Shown here in pieces: positions 35,786 through 43,841 of a stretch of DNA of 64,000 bases. A program made the translations under genes and the position numbers. The notes under the pieces are model-generated. The model saw nothing but the letters and a program-made list of their open reading frames with translations. It was not told the origin of the DNA and did not search any database. Position 1 is the first letter of the stretch; each line of letters begins with the position of its first letter. The DNA comes from Arminella tubonensis. GTDB lineage: Bacteria > Pseudomonadota > Alphaproteobacteria > Rhizobiales > Rhizobiaceae. The stretch spans positions 1-64,000 of the forward strand of contig NZ_PCDP01000076.1 in assembly GCF_003240585.1 (NCBI RefSeq), in the 5' to 3' direction.

Positions 35786-37261
35786 TCATATTGCGACCGG
35801 CAACCTCATCTCGCGCTCAAACTCCAAACTGGCGAGAGCGGCATTTCGTTTTGCTAGCGTTTCCCGATAGTCCTGAGCCTCGATGTCTTTGAAGAATGGC
35901 GCGTCGGGCGCCAACCGCTTTACGGCAGCTTCAACGTCGTCGAGACGGGCTCGGAAGAACTCTTTCCGGTAGTTTCTCGCGTTCACCCGTACCGCCTCGA
36001 ATTCATTGTGTAGGGCCCGCTCCAACGTCGGCGCATTGTCGCTGTAAATAATGGCGTGCGTATCAAATATGAACGGCACGCTGGCGTCGCCAAGCTCTCG
36101 AACCCGATCAGACGGATCCAGTCGTCGCGTCAGGCCTATTTTTACAACATCCTCTCCAAACGAACCCACGTTAGAGATGATGTACACATAACCCGACCGC
36201 GTTTTCTCAGCCATAGCTTGTGCTCGCTCTACCTTGGCTTGAGCGTCGGCCAGATCTCGCTCAAGCATCGCTATCTGGGCGTTGAACGCCTCTAGTTTCG
36301 GACCGACTGCTCTTTCAGCCTCGAGACGCGCCTTGTCGAGGAGGCGCTGATATTTGGCTTCATCCTCCTCAGCTCGCTCCATATCACGAATGAGCTTCTG
36401 TTCTTCTTTCTGCGCCCGGACGAGCTCGGCCCGTTCGTCTCGCTCCGACTTAATCTTCTCTTTATATTCGTGGGTCAGATGTAGTTCTTGTAGCTTCAGC
36501 TTCAAATAGGACTCGGTTACGTTAATGCGGTTGGACTCGTTAAGTTTGTTGACCTGCGTAAACGCATTCACAATGCGCTTCTCCAACGCGTTGACGTTGT
36601 TCCATCGGGCGTTAGCAATGGCGGCGTCACATTCGCTGTTAAAAGCCCTGAGGCTCAGTTTGACATTGCGATTGGTCATGATCTGACCTTTGGCGGTGCT
36701 GCCGTCCAGTGTCCACGCTATCTGGCTTACGACCGCGGTCTTGCTGGAAACCATACCCTTCTGGATAATTCTGGAGGCTTCAATGCTTTCTTTGAAGGCT
36801 TCGCTATCGGTATAATCAAAATGAGGCTCGTAGACCCCCATCTCAGCGAAGGCCAGACGATCATCGAAGACGGCCACTTCGTTCAGCAGCCGGTCGTAGA
36901 GCGTCCTCTTATCCGAATAAGAAGCGCGAAGTTCGGAGAGAGCTGCCGTCGTCTCGTCGATCCGAACCTGGACCAGTGCAGCTTCTTTGTCCAAGTCGAC
37001 AACCGGCTGGAAACGTTCTTCGAGTTCAACCAGACCGGCAGCAAGTGCGTTTCGCTCTCCCTCGAATTGTTGACCCATTTTCGCCGCTTGCGCTGCTGCG
37101 GCGCGACTTTCGGCGAGCGCCGACGACGTTTCCTGGAGCGTCCGCTCCAAGCGACGGCGTTTTTGGTTCTCCCTCACAGCAATATATACGAAGACCAGCA
37201 AGAGGACGGCGATGGTTGGGAGTCCAAAATTCATTCCGATGGCTAATTGGTCGCTCGTCAT
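35786..37261 (-). CDS. DUF4041 protein with C-terminal GIY-YIG (T5orf172-type) nuclease domain
   Basis: A 491-residue protein starting MTSDQLAIGMNF, with GGGGGA seven bases upstream; a start 14 codons earlier lacks this support. Residues ~8-28 form a membrane helix (LPTIAVLLLVFVYIAV). A coiled coil follows (~30-130), then a DUF4041 segment (~150-250, including VVSQIAWTLDG and LRAFNSECDAAIANARW), a second long coil, and a C-terminal GIY-YIG-type domain: GYVYIISNVGSFGEDVVKIG, then LTRRLDPSDRVRELGDASVP and later ALHNEFEAVRVN. Such proteins occur in phages and defence islands. A nuclease held at the membrane by a TM and coil echoes the layout of the McrB-like operon upstream. Confidence 0.85.
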   Translation of the reverse strand: MTSDQLAIGMNFGLPTIAVLLLVFVYIAVRENQKRRRLERTLQETSSALAESRAAAAQAAKMGQQFEGERNALAAGLVELEERFQPVVDLDKEAALVQVRIDETTAALSELRASYSDKRTLYDRLLNEVAVFDDRLAFAEMGVYEPHFDYTDSEAFKESIEASRIIQKGMVSSKTAVVSQIAWTLDGSTAKGQIMTNRNVKLSLRAFNSECDAAIANARWNNVNALEKRIVNAFTQVNKLNESNRINVTESYLKLKLQELHLTHEYKEKIKSERDERAELVRAQKEEQKLIRDMERAEEDEAKYQRLLDKARLEAERAVGPKLEAFNAQIAMLERDLADAQAKVERAQAMAEKTRSGYVYIISNVGSFGEDVVKIGLTRRLDPSDRVRELGDASVPFIFDTHAIIYSDNAPTLERALHNEFEAVRVNARNYRKEFFRARLDDVEAAVKRLAPDAPFFKDIEAQDYRETLAKRNAALASLEFEREMRLPVAI

Positions 37262-38132
37262 AAATTCCCCCAAGTCAAACGCAAGTCTGGGTAGCATATG
37301 CATCTAGCATTTCTTCGCAAAAATGTGGATGAGATTAATAGACAACAAAGTCCGGCCTAAGAATGTCGATCGAGCGTAGGGTTCCACATGCGATTATTGC
37401 ACTTCAAAGCGGCAATGTTCTGCCCGACCTCCACATTTCAAAACCAAAAATCTACCCTAGTGTGAGGGCGTATGCACGACTGGCAGCGAGCGTAGTGCCG
37501 ATTGAAACAATGTATCTAAGCCCTGTCTATTCCCTGAACCTTTGAAGCGCTTGCATACACCTTAGCCCAACGCTCTCCCTCATCAAACAAGCTGATCTAG
37601 CGCCGCTAGTGACTGAACCGCCAAAACGCCATCCTCGCTGTAGTTGGGCGATCGCCATCACTTTGGAATGAGGAAGCTGAGCATGAAGCTGTTGGCGTCA
37701 CGCCATAATTCAAACATTAACAAATGGTTAAGTCCCATGGAGCCGCTGGAATAAGCGGCATTGATGGTCGATCGAAGTCGGAGTGCGCCATGCCAAAGCT
37801 CAACGAAATGCGAGAAGATCGTCAAGATTATGATACTCGCGTCGTGCAGAAGGACAGCGAAGGCAGCAACGTTGGGCAAGGCCGTCGTAGCTGGAAATCA
37901 ACTGATCGCTCGTCCGCAGAGTTATGGACACCGTGGGCAACCAAACCTGCCGACCGAAGCTTCTGGAACTCCTCCGCCCACTCATATGCTTGTCGGTAGT
38001 TCACCAAATGTGCGGCACCTTGCCGAGCATGCCCCCGGCCCCAATGTGTTTCAAAGCGCGGATAAGGCCCTGCTAGGCGCTTGTGCGAACAACGTTGTCG
38101 GATCCTTCTGAACATTGGAGGGTTCGACACAG
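37262..38132. other. 870 bases without a supported gene
   Basis: Short frames exist on both strands (for example plus 37764-38111 and minus 37828-38130) but none has a ribosome site plus recognisable sequence. The region 37300-37560 holds AT-rich patches that could be the promoter of the DUF4041 gene. I see no tRNA, long repeat or IS end here. Confidence 0.4.
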
Positions 38133-38597
38133 TTGAACATAAACCGGCCTATCAGGAACCTCCTGTTTCTACTGCCACGGGTCGCTGTGGCGATCTTTCT
38201 GCTGATCGACTGGGTCGCCCGACCGCTTTATCGGCCGGTAGTGGCATGGATAACATCCTGGCGTGTAACGGAAGCGTTCGAAGTCCTGGTTGGTCGCCTG
38301 CCACGTTGGGCGGTCCTGGTTCTGTTCGCCGTTCCGTTTGCCATCGCGGAGCCGCTGAAGATCATCTCATTGATCATCATTGCGCAGGGGCATGTGGTTA
38401 GCGGGATCGGTCTTTTGGTCTTCGCCCACCTAATGACATTTGTTCTCGTGGAACGCATCTACCACGCTGGCCGAGCACAATTATTGAGCTACCGCTGGTT
38501 CAACTGGATCGTTACCCACGTGGCAGTAATTCGTGACGTTCTCTTGGTATTTCGTGACAGTGTTTCTGCCAACTTGAGGCGCCTGTTCCGGGCATAG
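38133..38597 (+). CDS. Small integral membrane protein
   Basis: A 154-residue protein with about three membrane helices: residues ~10-30 (LLFLLPRVAVAIFLLIDWV), ~60-80 (AVLVLFAVPFAIAEPLKI) and ~83-105 (LIIIAQGHVVSGIGLLVFAH), then a basic amphipathic tail. I take the TTG at 38133 as start because GGAGGG (38117-38122) lies ten bases upstream; a TTG at 38115 is the alternative. A strong stem-loop follows the stop. It resembles conserved hypothetical membrane proteins of alphaproteobacteria; the role is unknown. Confidence 0.7.
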   Translation: MNINRPIRNLLFLLPRVAVAIFLLIDWVARPLYRPVVAWITSWRVTEAFEVLVGRLPRWAVLVLFAVPFAIAEPLKIISLIIIAQGHVVSGIGLLVFAHLMTFVLVERIYHAGRAQLLSYRWFNWIVTHVAVIRDVLLVFRDSVSANLRRLFRA

Positions 38598-38605
38598 AAG
38601 ATTGC

Positions 38606-38661
38606 GGACGGGCGGCTTGCGATTGGCGTGAAACAATGTTCCAAGCGAGCCGCCCGTTCAT
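38606..38661 (+). terminator. Strong stem-loop after the small membrane-protein gene
   Basis: ACGGGCGGCTTGC (38608-38620) pairs with GCGAGCCGCCCGT (about 38645-38657) through 13 positions including one G-T wobble, with a 24-base loop that can add a TTGG/CCAA helix. The T-rich stretch follows only about 15 bases later (GCTTTTTGC), so it is either a terminator with a spaced U-tract or an RNA-stabilising hairpin. Confidence 0.55.
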
Positions 38662-38773
38662 AGCGATGCTTTTTGCTTTCAAGTTGCTAGCGCGTTTTCC
38701 CCGTCTTTACTGATGTTTAACAATGCTGCCATAGATTAGGTGGGCGCTATTTGTTTTGCGTTAGCGCACCTCA

Positions 38774-39083
38774 TCAGATCGTCCGGTAGCCTTTGCGCAT
38801 TTCCCCGAGCGTACGCGGCGCGGCGACAATAACGAGGCTTTTGATCTTGCCATCGAGCACCTGCTTATTCAGCATATCAGTGACGCCGGAGCCGAAGCCA
38901 TCGTCGTCCTGCTGGCTGTCGTCCGGGTTCGCCGAGCTACTTGAATGACGGGCGCCGGAAGAAATTTTTGAACTATCGATTTCTGCGGGGGCAGTGCCGT
39001 CAGCTTGACGCTCGCAGCGTCGCCATCGTTCTGGAGCTTTTCGCATCAGCAACTGCGATGATTGTATTAGGAGGTAAATTCAT
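38774..39083 (-). pseudogene. Host-attachment (AtsE-type) protein, broken by two frameshifts
   Basis: Starting at ATG 39083 the minus strand reads MNLPPNTIIAVADA, the standard opening of AtsE-type host-attachment proteins. The frame then shifts (EKLQNDGDAASVKLTALPP lies in another frame) and shifts again before AEIDSSKISSGARHSSSSAN. It ends DGKIKSLVIVAAPRTLGEMR KGYRTI at 38774, the typical distal block. The normal protein is about 140 residues and continues past the APPRTLGELR motif; here a stop falls early. Two shifts and a shortened tail indicate a dead gene. Intact homologues were named for a role in plant-surface attachment of Agrobacterium, which supports a rhizobial origin. Confidence 0.8.
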
Positions 39084-39279
39084 TTGTCGGTCCTTGGTGA
39101 AAGCAATGCCAATTCCACCAAGCGGGTGGGCCAATGCGGTTTCTGGTAGCGAGGTAACCCCGCCGGGGGGTATCCGTCCCAAAGGAGCGATGCGGGCATA
39201 GAGGGTGGGGGCACTACCGTTCGTTAATCTGGACCCCGTAAAAGTACCACGTCACTTTATTTAACTCTCAGGGTGCTCA

Positions 39280-40746
39280 ATGACGTCTGTGCCAGATTCC
39301 GTTCTGTTCGATCTTGCGCCCATTCCGTTGTGGATTGAGGATTTCAGCGACGTTAAGGTGCTGTTCGAGCAATGGCGTTCTCAAGGCGTGAGCGATATCC
39401 GCACCTTCCTTCGAGGGGACGCAGGGCGAGTGGCTGAGTGTTCGCAACGCATTAAGATCCTGGACGCGAACAGAAAGACGCTTGAGGTATTCGAAGCCAC
39501 TAACGTTGAAGAGCTTCGCGCCAATGCCTCGACCGTATTCCGCGACGAGATGCTGGACACTCATATCATTGAACTCGCACAACTATTTGATGGCGAGATT
39601 TCGTTTTCCAGCACGACCGTGAATTACACGATAACCGGAAAACGGCTCGATATTCAGCTGCGCGGAACCGTATTGCCTGGTTATGAGGCGACCCTCGGCC
39701 GACTGCTATTGACGACCGAAGACATCACCGCGCGAGAAGATGCCCGGCGTGCCGAACTTGAACAACGACGCCAGGCAGAAGGTATCTTTGAACACTCGCC
39801 GGTTTCGCTCTGGATCGAGGATTTCAGCCAGATCAAGCTTTTGATCGAGGATATACAGCGGAGAGGCATCACCGATTTTCGGACGTTCATGGACGTCCAC
39901 CCCGAATTCGTGAGGCAATGCATGAGCGAAATTCGTGTCCTCGAAGTGAACCAAGCCACGCTTGACCTTTTCGGCGCAGTAGATCGAACCACGCTCCTTC
40001 AACGCCTGAGCGACATCTTCCGTGATGAAATGGAGAAGCCTTTTCGAGAGCAGCTCATGGAGCTTTGGAACGGAAATCTCCATCATCATCGCGAAGTCAT
40101 CAATTACGCGCTCGATGGGTCCGTGCGCCACATCCTCCTGCATTTCTCGGTTTTCCCGGGTCACGAGGCGGACTGGTCACGGGTGCAGGTCGCACTAGCC
40201 GACATTACGGCTCGCAAGAAAGCAGAGGCTTATCTCGAATACCTCGGAAAGCACGACGTCCTGACGAAATTGTTTAACCGTGCCTTCTATGCCGAGGAAC
40301 TCAATCGACTGGAGCGAAAATCGTTGCGACCTGTTTCGGCAATCGTGATTGATCTCAATGGCCTGAAGGGAGCCAATGATCTTTTAGGTCATGATGCGGG
40401 CGACTCGTTATTGCGACGTTTTGGGGAAATCTTGAATGGCGCGGTGTCTTTGCCAAACCACGCGTGTCGAATTGGCGGAGATGAGTTCGCGGTCCTCATG
40501 CCAGGCGCGGACACGAAGGCAGCGGACGCCATGGTCGAAACGATCAACGAACTCCTAAAAATCAACAATCAGTTTTACTCCAGTCTGCCGCTCAGCATGT
40601 CATGCGGTTTCGCGACGAGCGACCAGGGGGAGCCTATAGAAGCGGTCGTAAGAAGAGCCGACGTCCAGATGTATGACGCCAAGAGAGCCTATTACAGCGC
40701 TGCTGGGACTTCTATTCGAGAGCTAGGGATGCGCCGCATTTCTTAG
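39280..40746 (+). CDS. PAS-PAS-GGDEF diguanylate cyclase
   Basis: A 488-residue cytoplasmic protein. Two similar PAS-like domains open it, each starting with the same phrase (PIPLWIEDFSDVKVLFEQW at residue ~14, PVSLWIEDFSQIKLLIEDI at ~172), so they are an internal duplication. A GGDEF domain follows from ~320: KHDVLTKLFNRAFY, DLNGLKGANDLLGHDAGD, and the intact active-site loop IGGDEFAVL (GGDEF at 399-403). It should make cyclic di-GMP, a messenger that controls motility and biofilm. The allosteric RxxD site is not obvious, so product inhibition may be absent. No EAL domain or membrane helix is present. It appears to be monocistronic, upstream of the SyrB-like trio. Confidence 0.9.
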   Translation: MTSVPDSVLFDLAPIPLWIEDFSDVKVLFEQWRSQGVSDIRTFLRGDAGRVAECSQRIKILDANRKTLEVFEATNVEELRANASTVFRDEMLDTHIIELAQLFDGEISFSSTTVNYTITGKRLDIQLRGTVLPGYEATLGRLLLTTEDITAREDARRAELEQRRQAEGIFEHSPVSLWIEDFSQIKLLIEDIQRRGITDFRTFMDVHPEFVRQCMSEIRVLEVNQATLDLFGAVDRTTLLQRLSDIFRDEMEKPFREQLMELWNGNLHHHREVINYALDGSVRHILLHFSVFPGHEADWSRVQVALADITARKKAEAYLEYLGKHDVLTKLFNRAFYAEELNRLERKSLRPVSAIVIDLNGLKGANDLLGHDAGDSLLRRFGEILNGAVSLPNHACRIGGDEFAVLMPGADTKAADAMVETINELLKINNQFYSSLPLSMSCGFATSDQGEPIEAVVRRADVQMYDAKRAYYSAAGTSIRELGMRRIS

Positions 40747-40939
40747 TCTACGGCCTTGTGGCGGTTCTACCCTGCCACCGCATATTGTGTGACATGTTGC
40801 TCGCCCATCCTCGCGATCCGTGCACATCGTTGGGCTAAATAAATCGATCTCAATTACACATTTGGCTGTCGATTACGATCGTGTTGACACCGACATTCAG
40901 ACAGAAGAAAAGATACTTAGCCGATGATGGAGATTACTG

Positions 40940-41368
40940 ATGGCAGACGAAAACAATATAGGTTCCACCGCTGAAGTTTTGACGACGGACGCCCCAATAA
41001 CGCCCGCACCCAAAAAGCAGCGTGCAAAACGACGCTCGAAGGTTGCGGCCGAAGCGGTTCCAGCATCGCCTGCGACGACCGTGAAGTCGACGCGGGCTTT
41101 TCGGAAGAAAAGTGCAGAACAGACTGGGAACGCAAAGGAGCCAGTTGCCGCAGCTGCAGCTAGTGGCAAGCGTTCAAAAAACGATGGCGTTAAGCCCATC
41201 GCAAAGATCAAAACGACAGCGCAACCGCCAATCGCAGTTTCTGCTGCTGGTAAAGAGATGGCTGACCTACTTCAGCTGGAAGAGGAAAACAAACGACTTC
41301 GCAAGTCTTTGTCGGAAAAGCTACGTGCTGAAAATGCCGATCTTCGGAAGCGGCTAGGGCTCAACTAA
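40940..41368 (+). CDS. syrB-like: SyrB-family regulator
   Basis: A 142-residue protein starting MADENNIGSTAEV with GGAG upstream. The N-terminal two thirds are Ala/Lys/Thr-rich, basic and probably disordered. The C-terminus LLQLEEENKRLRKSLSEKLR then AENADLRKRLGLN is the diagnostic leucine-zipper-like tail of SyrB, known in Sinorhizobium as a negative regulator of syrM, which controls exopolysaccharide and nod expression. It is the first of three similar genes in a row (gaps 134 and 32 bases) and the closest to canonical SyrB. Whether this paralogue controls symbiosis genes cannot be told from the window, which holds no syrM or nod gene. Confidence 0.85.
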   Translation: MADENNIGSTAEVLTTDAPITPAPKKQRAKRRSKVAAEAVPASPATTVKSTRAFRKKSAEQTGNAKEPVAAAAASGKRSKNDGVKPIAKIKTTAQPPIAVSAAGKEMADLLQLEEENKRLRKSLSEKLRAENADLRKRLGLN

Positions 41369-41502
41369 ATCGCGTGGCAAAACGGGTCGTCTTGCTGATC
41401 CCTTGTGGCCGCATTTCTACAATAAATTCCCCGACTCATGTCGTGAGTTCGATTGCAAAGTTGCGTCGACATAGCAGTCCGATTGCCCAAGGTTAAAACG
41501 CT

Positions 41503-42093
41503 ATGAAATCACCATGGAACTTCCTCGTTCAACTGGCGTCGCGAGGACGGTCGGACGAAACTCAAGAAAATCCGACCGATAGCTTCACGAAGGCCGCGGA
41601 AGGTAAAGGGGAAGCGCAGAAAATTCCAGCTGCAAAAACGCTGGTGCCAACGAGTTCCAGCCAAGGCGAGGGGCAGCCAACTCAACTGGTGGCGGAGACG
41701 ACTGCACCCGTCCCTAAATATGATAATGCACCGCCAACTACAACGTTGGCCGATGCTGAGGCGGCGCAGAAGGGTGATGAAGAGGCAAATCAACTTATCA
41801 CGGGTCCCTCCGAGTTGGCACGAAACAGCGCGACGCGCGTTAAGTCACCCAAGATATCACAGCCCCGACCTCCGGCTGGCGCGAAGAAACACCCCATTGA
41901 TGTCGCCGCGCGAAGCAGTATCGCCACAAATAAAGTTGAAGGTGGCCAACCGGTGTCGCACGAGGATCCATTTCACAATAACGCGGCCAACCTTGACGGG
42001 GATATAAAGCAGCTAAGGCTTCAATTGGCTCAGAAGCTGCGTTTGCAGAATACCCAGCTCAAGGAAATGCTTCGGCGGTTCGAGCGGTTTTAA
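41503..42093 (+). CDS. SyrB-like paralogue 2
   Basis: A 196-residue protein: a Pro/Ala/Thr/Lys-rich low-complexity body, then LDGDIKQLRLQLAQKLRLQN and TQLKEMLRRFERF, which keeps the spacing of hydrophobic heptads in the SyrB tail but with a changed sequence. It was probably made by tandem duplication of the upstream gene and strong divergence of the disordered part. The ribosome site (AAGGTT) is weak. Its role is presumably regulatory by analogy; DNA or protein partners are unknown. Confidence 0.65.
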   Translation: MKSPWNFLVQLASRGRSDETQENPTDSFTKAAEGKGEAQKIPAAKTLVPTSSSQGEGQPTQLVAETTAPVPKYDNAPPTTTLADAEAAQKGDEEANQLITGPSELARNSATRVKSPKISQPRPPAGAKKHPIDVAARSSIATNKVEGGQPVSHEDPFHNNAANLDGDIKQLRLQLAQKLRLQNTQLKEMLRRFERF

Positions 42094-42125
42094 ATCAGCT
42101 CCTCAATCTCAAGAATGGGATAATA

Positions 42126-42707
42126 ATGACGACACAGCGACGAAATTTCGTTGTCGAACTAAAATCCGGACGCAAACGGACAACCGTCAGGCCGGGTTCG
42201 ATCTGGAATGACACTGATCTTGAAGCAATCGCGCGAGAGGCAGAATCGCAAGCGCCACATCTGTTCGAGCGAAAGCCAGTGGCGGAGCCTTTAAACGCGG
42301 TGAGCGATTTGCCTCCAAACTCGGCTCCTGAAAATCACTTCAGCGACCAGAGCGGATCGGACAACAGCTCCATTTTAGGCTCACCGGCCGAGGTCGGCGA
42401 GATCCGTCCTAATGAAAACGGTGTCGGTTTGAGAGCCGATCACGCTTTGCAATCGACTGTGGCGTCTACCAAACCGCGGACAAAAACTAGATTGAAGCCA
42501 CGGCGAAAAGCAAATGCCAAACAGTCCGCTGCAGGTCAGGGTAATTTGTCCATTCGACGGTCGATCGCCTCTACCACTGAGCCACATGTAGACGATTTGG
42601 ATTCGCTTGACGATGAGAATAGACGGTTGAAGGGGTTGCGGACGAGGCAACTGCAAGAGCAGAATTTGCAGATCCGAGGGATGCTGGAACGATTTGGTAA
42701 TACTTGA
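42126..42707 (+). CDS. SyrB-like paralogue 3
   Basis: A 193-residue protein, 32 bases behind paralogue 2 with a GGGATAATA leader. The first ~45 residues (RRNFVVELKSGRKRTTVRPG) look ordered and differ from its two neighbours; the middle is low-complexity. The end, LDSLDDENRRLKGLRTRQLQ then EQNLQIRGMLERFGN, is again the SyrB-type coil. Shared tails with unlike bodies suggest that the tail mediates pairing among the three proteins. No DNA-binding motif is evident. Confidence 0.65.
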   Translation: MTTQRRNFVVELKSGRKRTTVRPGSIWNDTDLEAIAREAESQAPHLFERKPVAEPLNAVSDLPPNSAPENHFSDQSGSDNSSILGSPAEVGEIRPNENGVGLRADHALQSTVASTKPRTKTRLKPRRKANAKQSAAGQGNLSIRRSIASTTEPHVDDLDSLDDENRRLKGLRTRQLQEQNLQIRGMLERFGNT

Positions 42708-42821
42708 AGCACCCGGCGGTCTGGCAGGAGTAATGTGATCTTAGCTCAGCGAACCTGCGGTGGGACAGCGAATAGCTTCATGCATAGCACCGACCTCTTT
42801 CGGTCGGTCGACGCGGTGCTA

Positions 42822-43379
42822 CTAAACGGCCGCCGACACAAGTCTTCGCAGATACGAAAAGTACCTTCGCAGGTGTCGGGTGTGAGTCTCGAACGCACAT
42901 TCGACTGCTTCGGTCTGAATGTGGACCGACAACACCTTGTTCTTGTCCGGTGCAAAGTCGCCCCAGGAAATCTTCTTCGTGTGAAAGGCGAACAGAAGAT
43001 TGATGTTCCCTTCGATCGTCTCCACCGACTGAAGCATCAACTTCTTGGGATCCAATACAACCCCAGTCTCTTCAAAAACCTCTCGTACGCCAGCTTCTTG
43101 CCACGTCTCGTTCGCACCTTGATAGCCGCCTGGAAGTGCTAGTTTACCGTAACCGTCGGGTAAACTACTGCGGATCATTAGCAGACCGCCATTAACCTCC
43201 GCCATAACGACGACGACTGTGGCAGGATTAACGTGGCTTTTTTTCAGCTGCGCAATTGTGCCTTCGACCTCGCCGCGCAGGCTTTTGTAGCCTTCACCAA
43301 TTTGGTTCCAGCTGTCGAGAGTATCGGAATCCCGCAGAGCCTTCGACAAGCGCTCCGCAAGGGTGATGGACTCACTCAT
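42822..43379 (-). CDS. Nudix hydrolase
   Basis: A 185-residue protein starting MSESITLAERL with GGAGA five bases upstream. The complete Nudix box GYQGANETWQEAGVREVFEE followed by TGV matches Gx5Ex7REUxEExGU without exception, so it should hydrolyse a nucleoside diphosphate linked to X using Mg2+. An N-terminal helical extension of ~55 residues (SWNQIGEGYKSLRGEVEG) precedes the fold. The substrate is not predictable; ADP-ribose, NADH or cap-like molecules are all possible. It stands alone, convergent with the SyrB-like genes. Confidence 0.9.
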   Translation of the reverse strand: MSESITLAERLSKALRDSDTLDSWNQIGEGYKSLRGEVEGTIAQLKKSHVNPATVVVVMAEVNGGLLMIRSSLPDGYGKLALPGGYQGANETWQEAGVREVFEETGVVLDPKKLMLQSVETIEGNINLLFAFHTKKISWGDFAPDKNKVLSVHIQTEAVECAFETHTRHLRRYFSYLRRLVSAAV

Positions 43380-43517
43380 GTTGTCTCCGAGAATTTCTTG
43401 GCTGTGCCTTACATGAGGGGGCGGGAATGCGGGAGCCTTAAAATCCATCTCGCCCGCCAAGTTCACAACACAAGGCTGTCCGGTTGCCAGATCCGGGACG
43501 ATCCCTTCAGAGGACCT

Positions 43518-43709
43518 TCAATTGTCCGCTGATGATTTTCCGGTCCTTTGGTCTTGGGTCAGTTCAAAACCGACCTTCTGGCCGTCGTGGAGATCGGTTA
43601 ACCGCGCTAGAGCAGAGATATGCACGAATATATCTCCAGTTTTGTCGTCAGACGCGATGAACCCGTAACCCTTCTCATGATTGAACCATTTCACGACACT
43701 GGTCGCCAC
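43518..43709 (-). CDS. csp-like: Cold-shock-domain protein
   Basis: A 63-residue single cold-shock domain beginning with GTG. It has both RNA-binding motifs: RNP1 KGYGFI (13-18) and RNP2 IFVHIS (27-32), plus the early KWFN. Such OB-fold proteins melt RNA structure and act as transcription antiterminators or RNA chaperones. It lies 138 bases upstream of the Nudix gene on the same strand, but the gap argues for separate expression. The C-terminus (TGKSSADN) is slightly shorter than in the CspA paralogues of 69-70 residues. Confidence 0.92.
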   Translation of the reverse strand: MATSVVKWFNHEKGYGFIASDDKTGDIFVHISALARLTDLHDGQKVGFELTQDQRTGKSSADN

Positions 43710-43841
43710 TTTGAACCTACAATTATATTCGTTGCCAATTTTGGAAATTTAGTTGCATTTTCTCGCTTGGCAAGTCCAACGAACTATGGATGAGTGAGCA
43801 CAATCTCACGCCCCAGAGAAGTTGATCTAGAGACTTCCCGA

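Noticed and set aside
42735..43142. 135-codon plus frame
   Set aside because: Antisense of the Nudix hydrolase, whose Nudix box is perfect.
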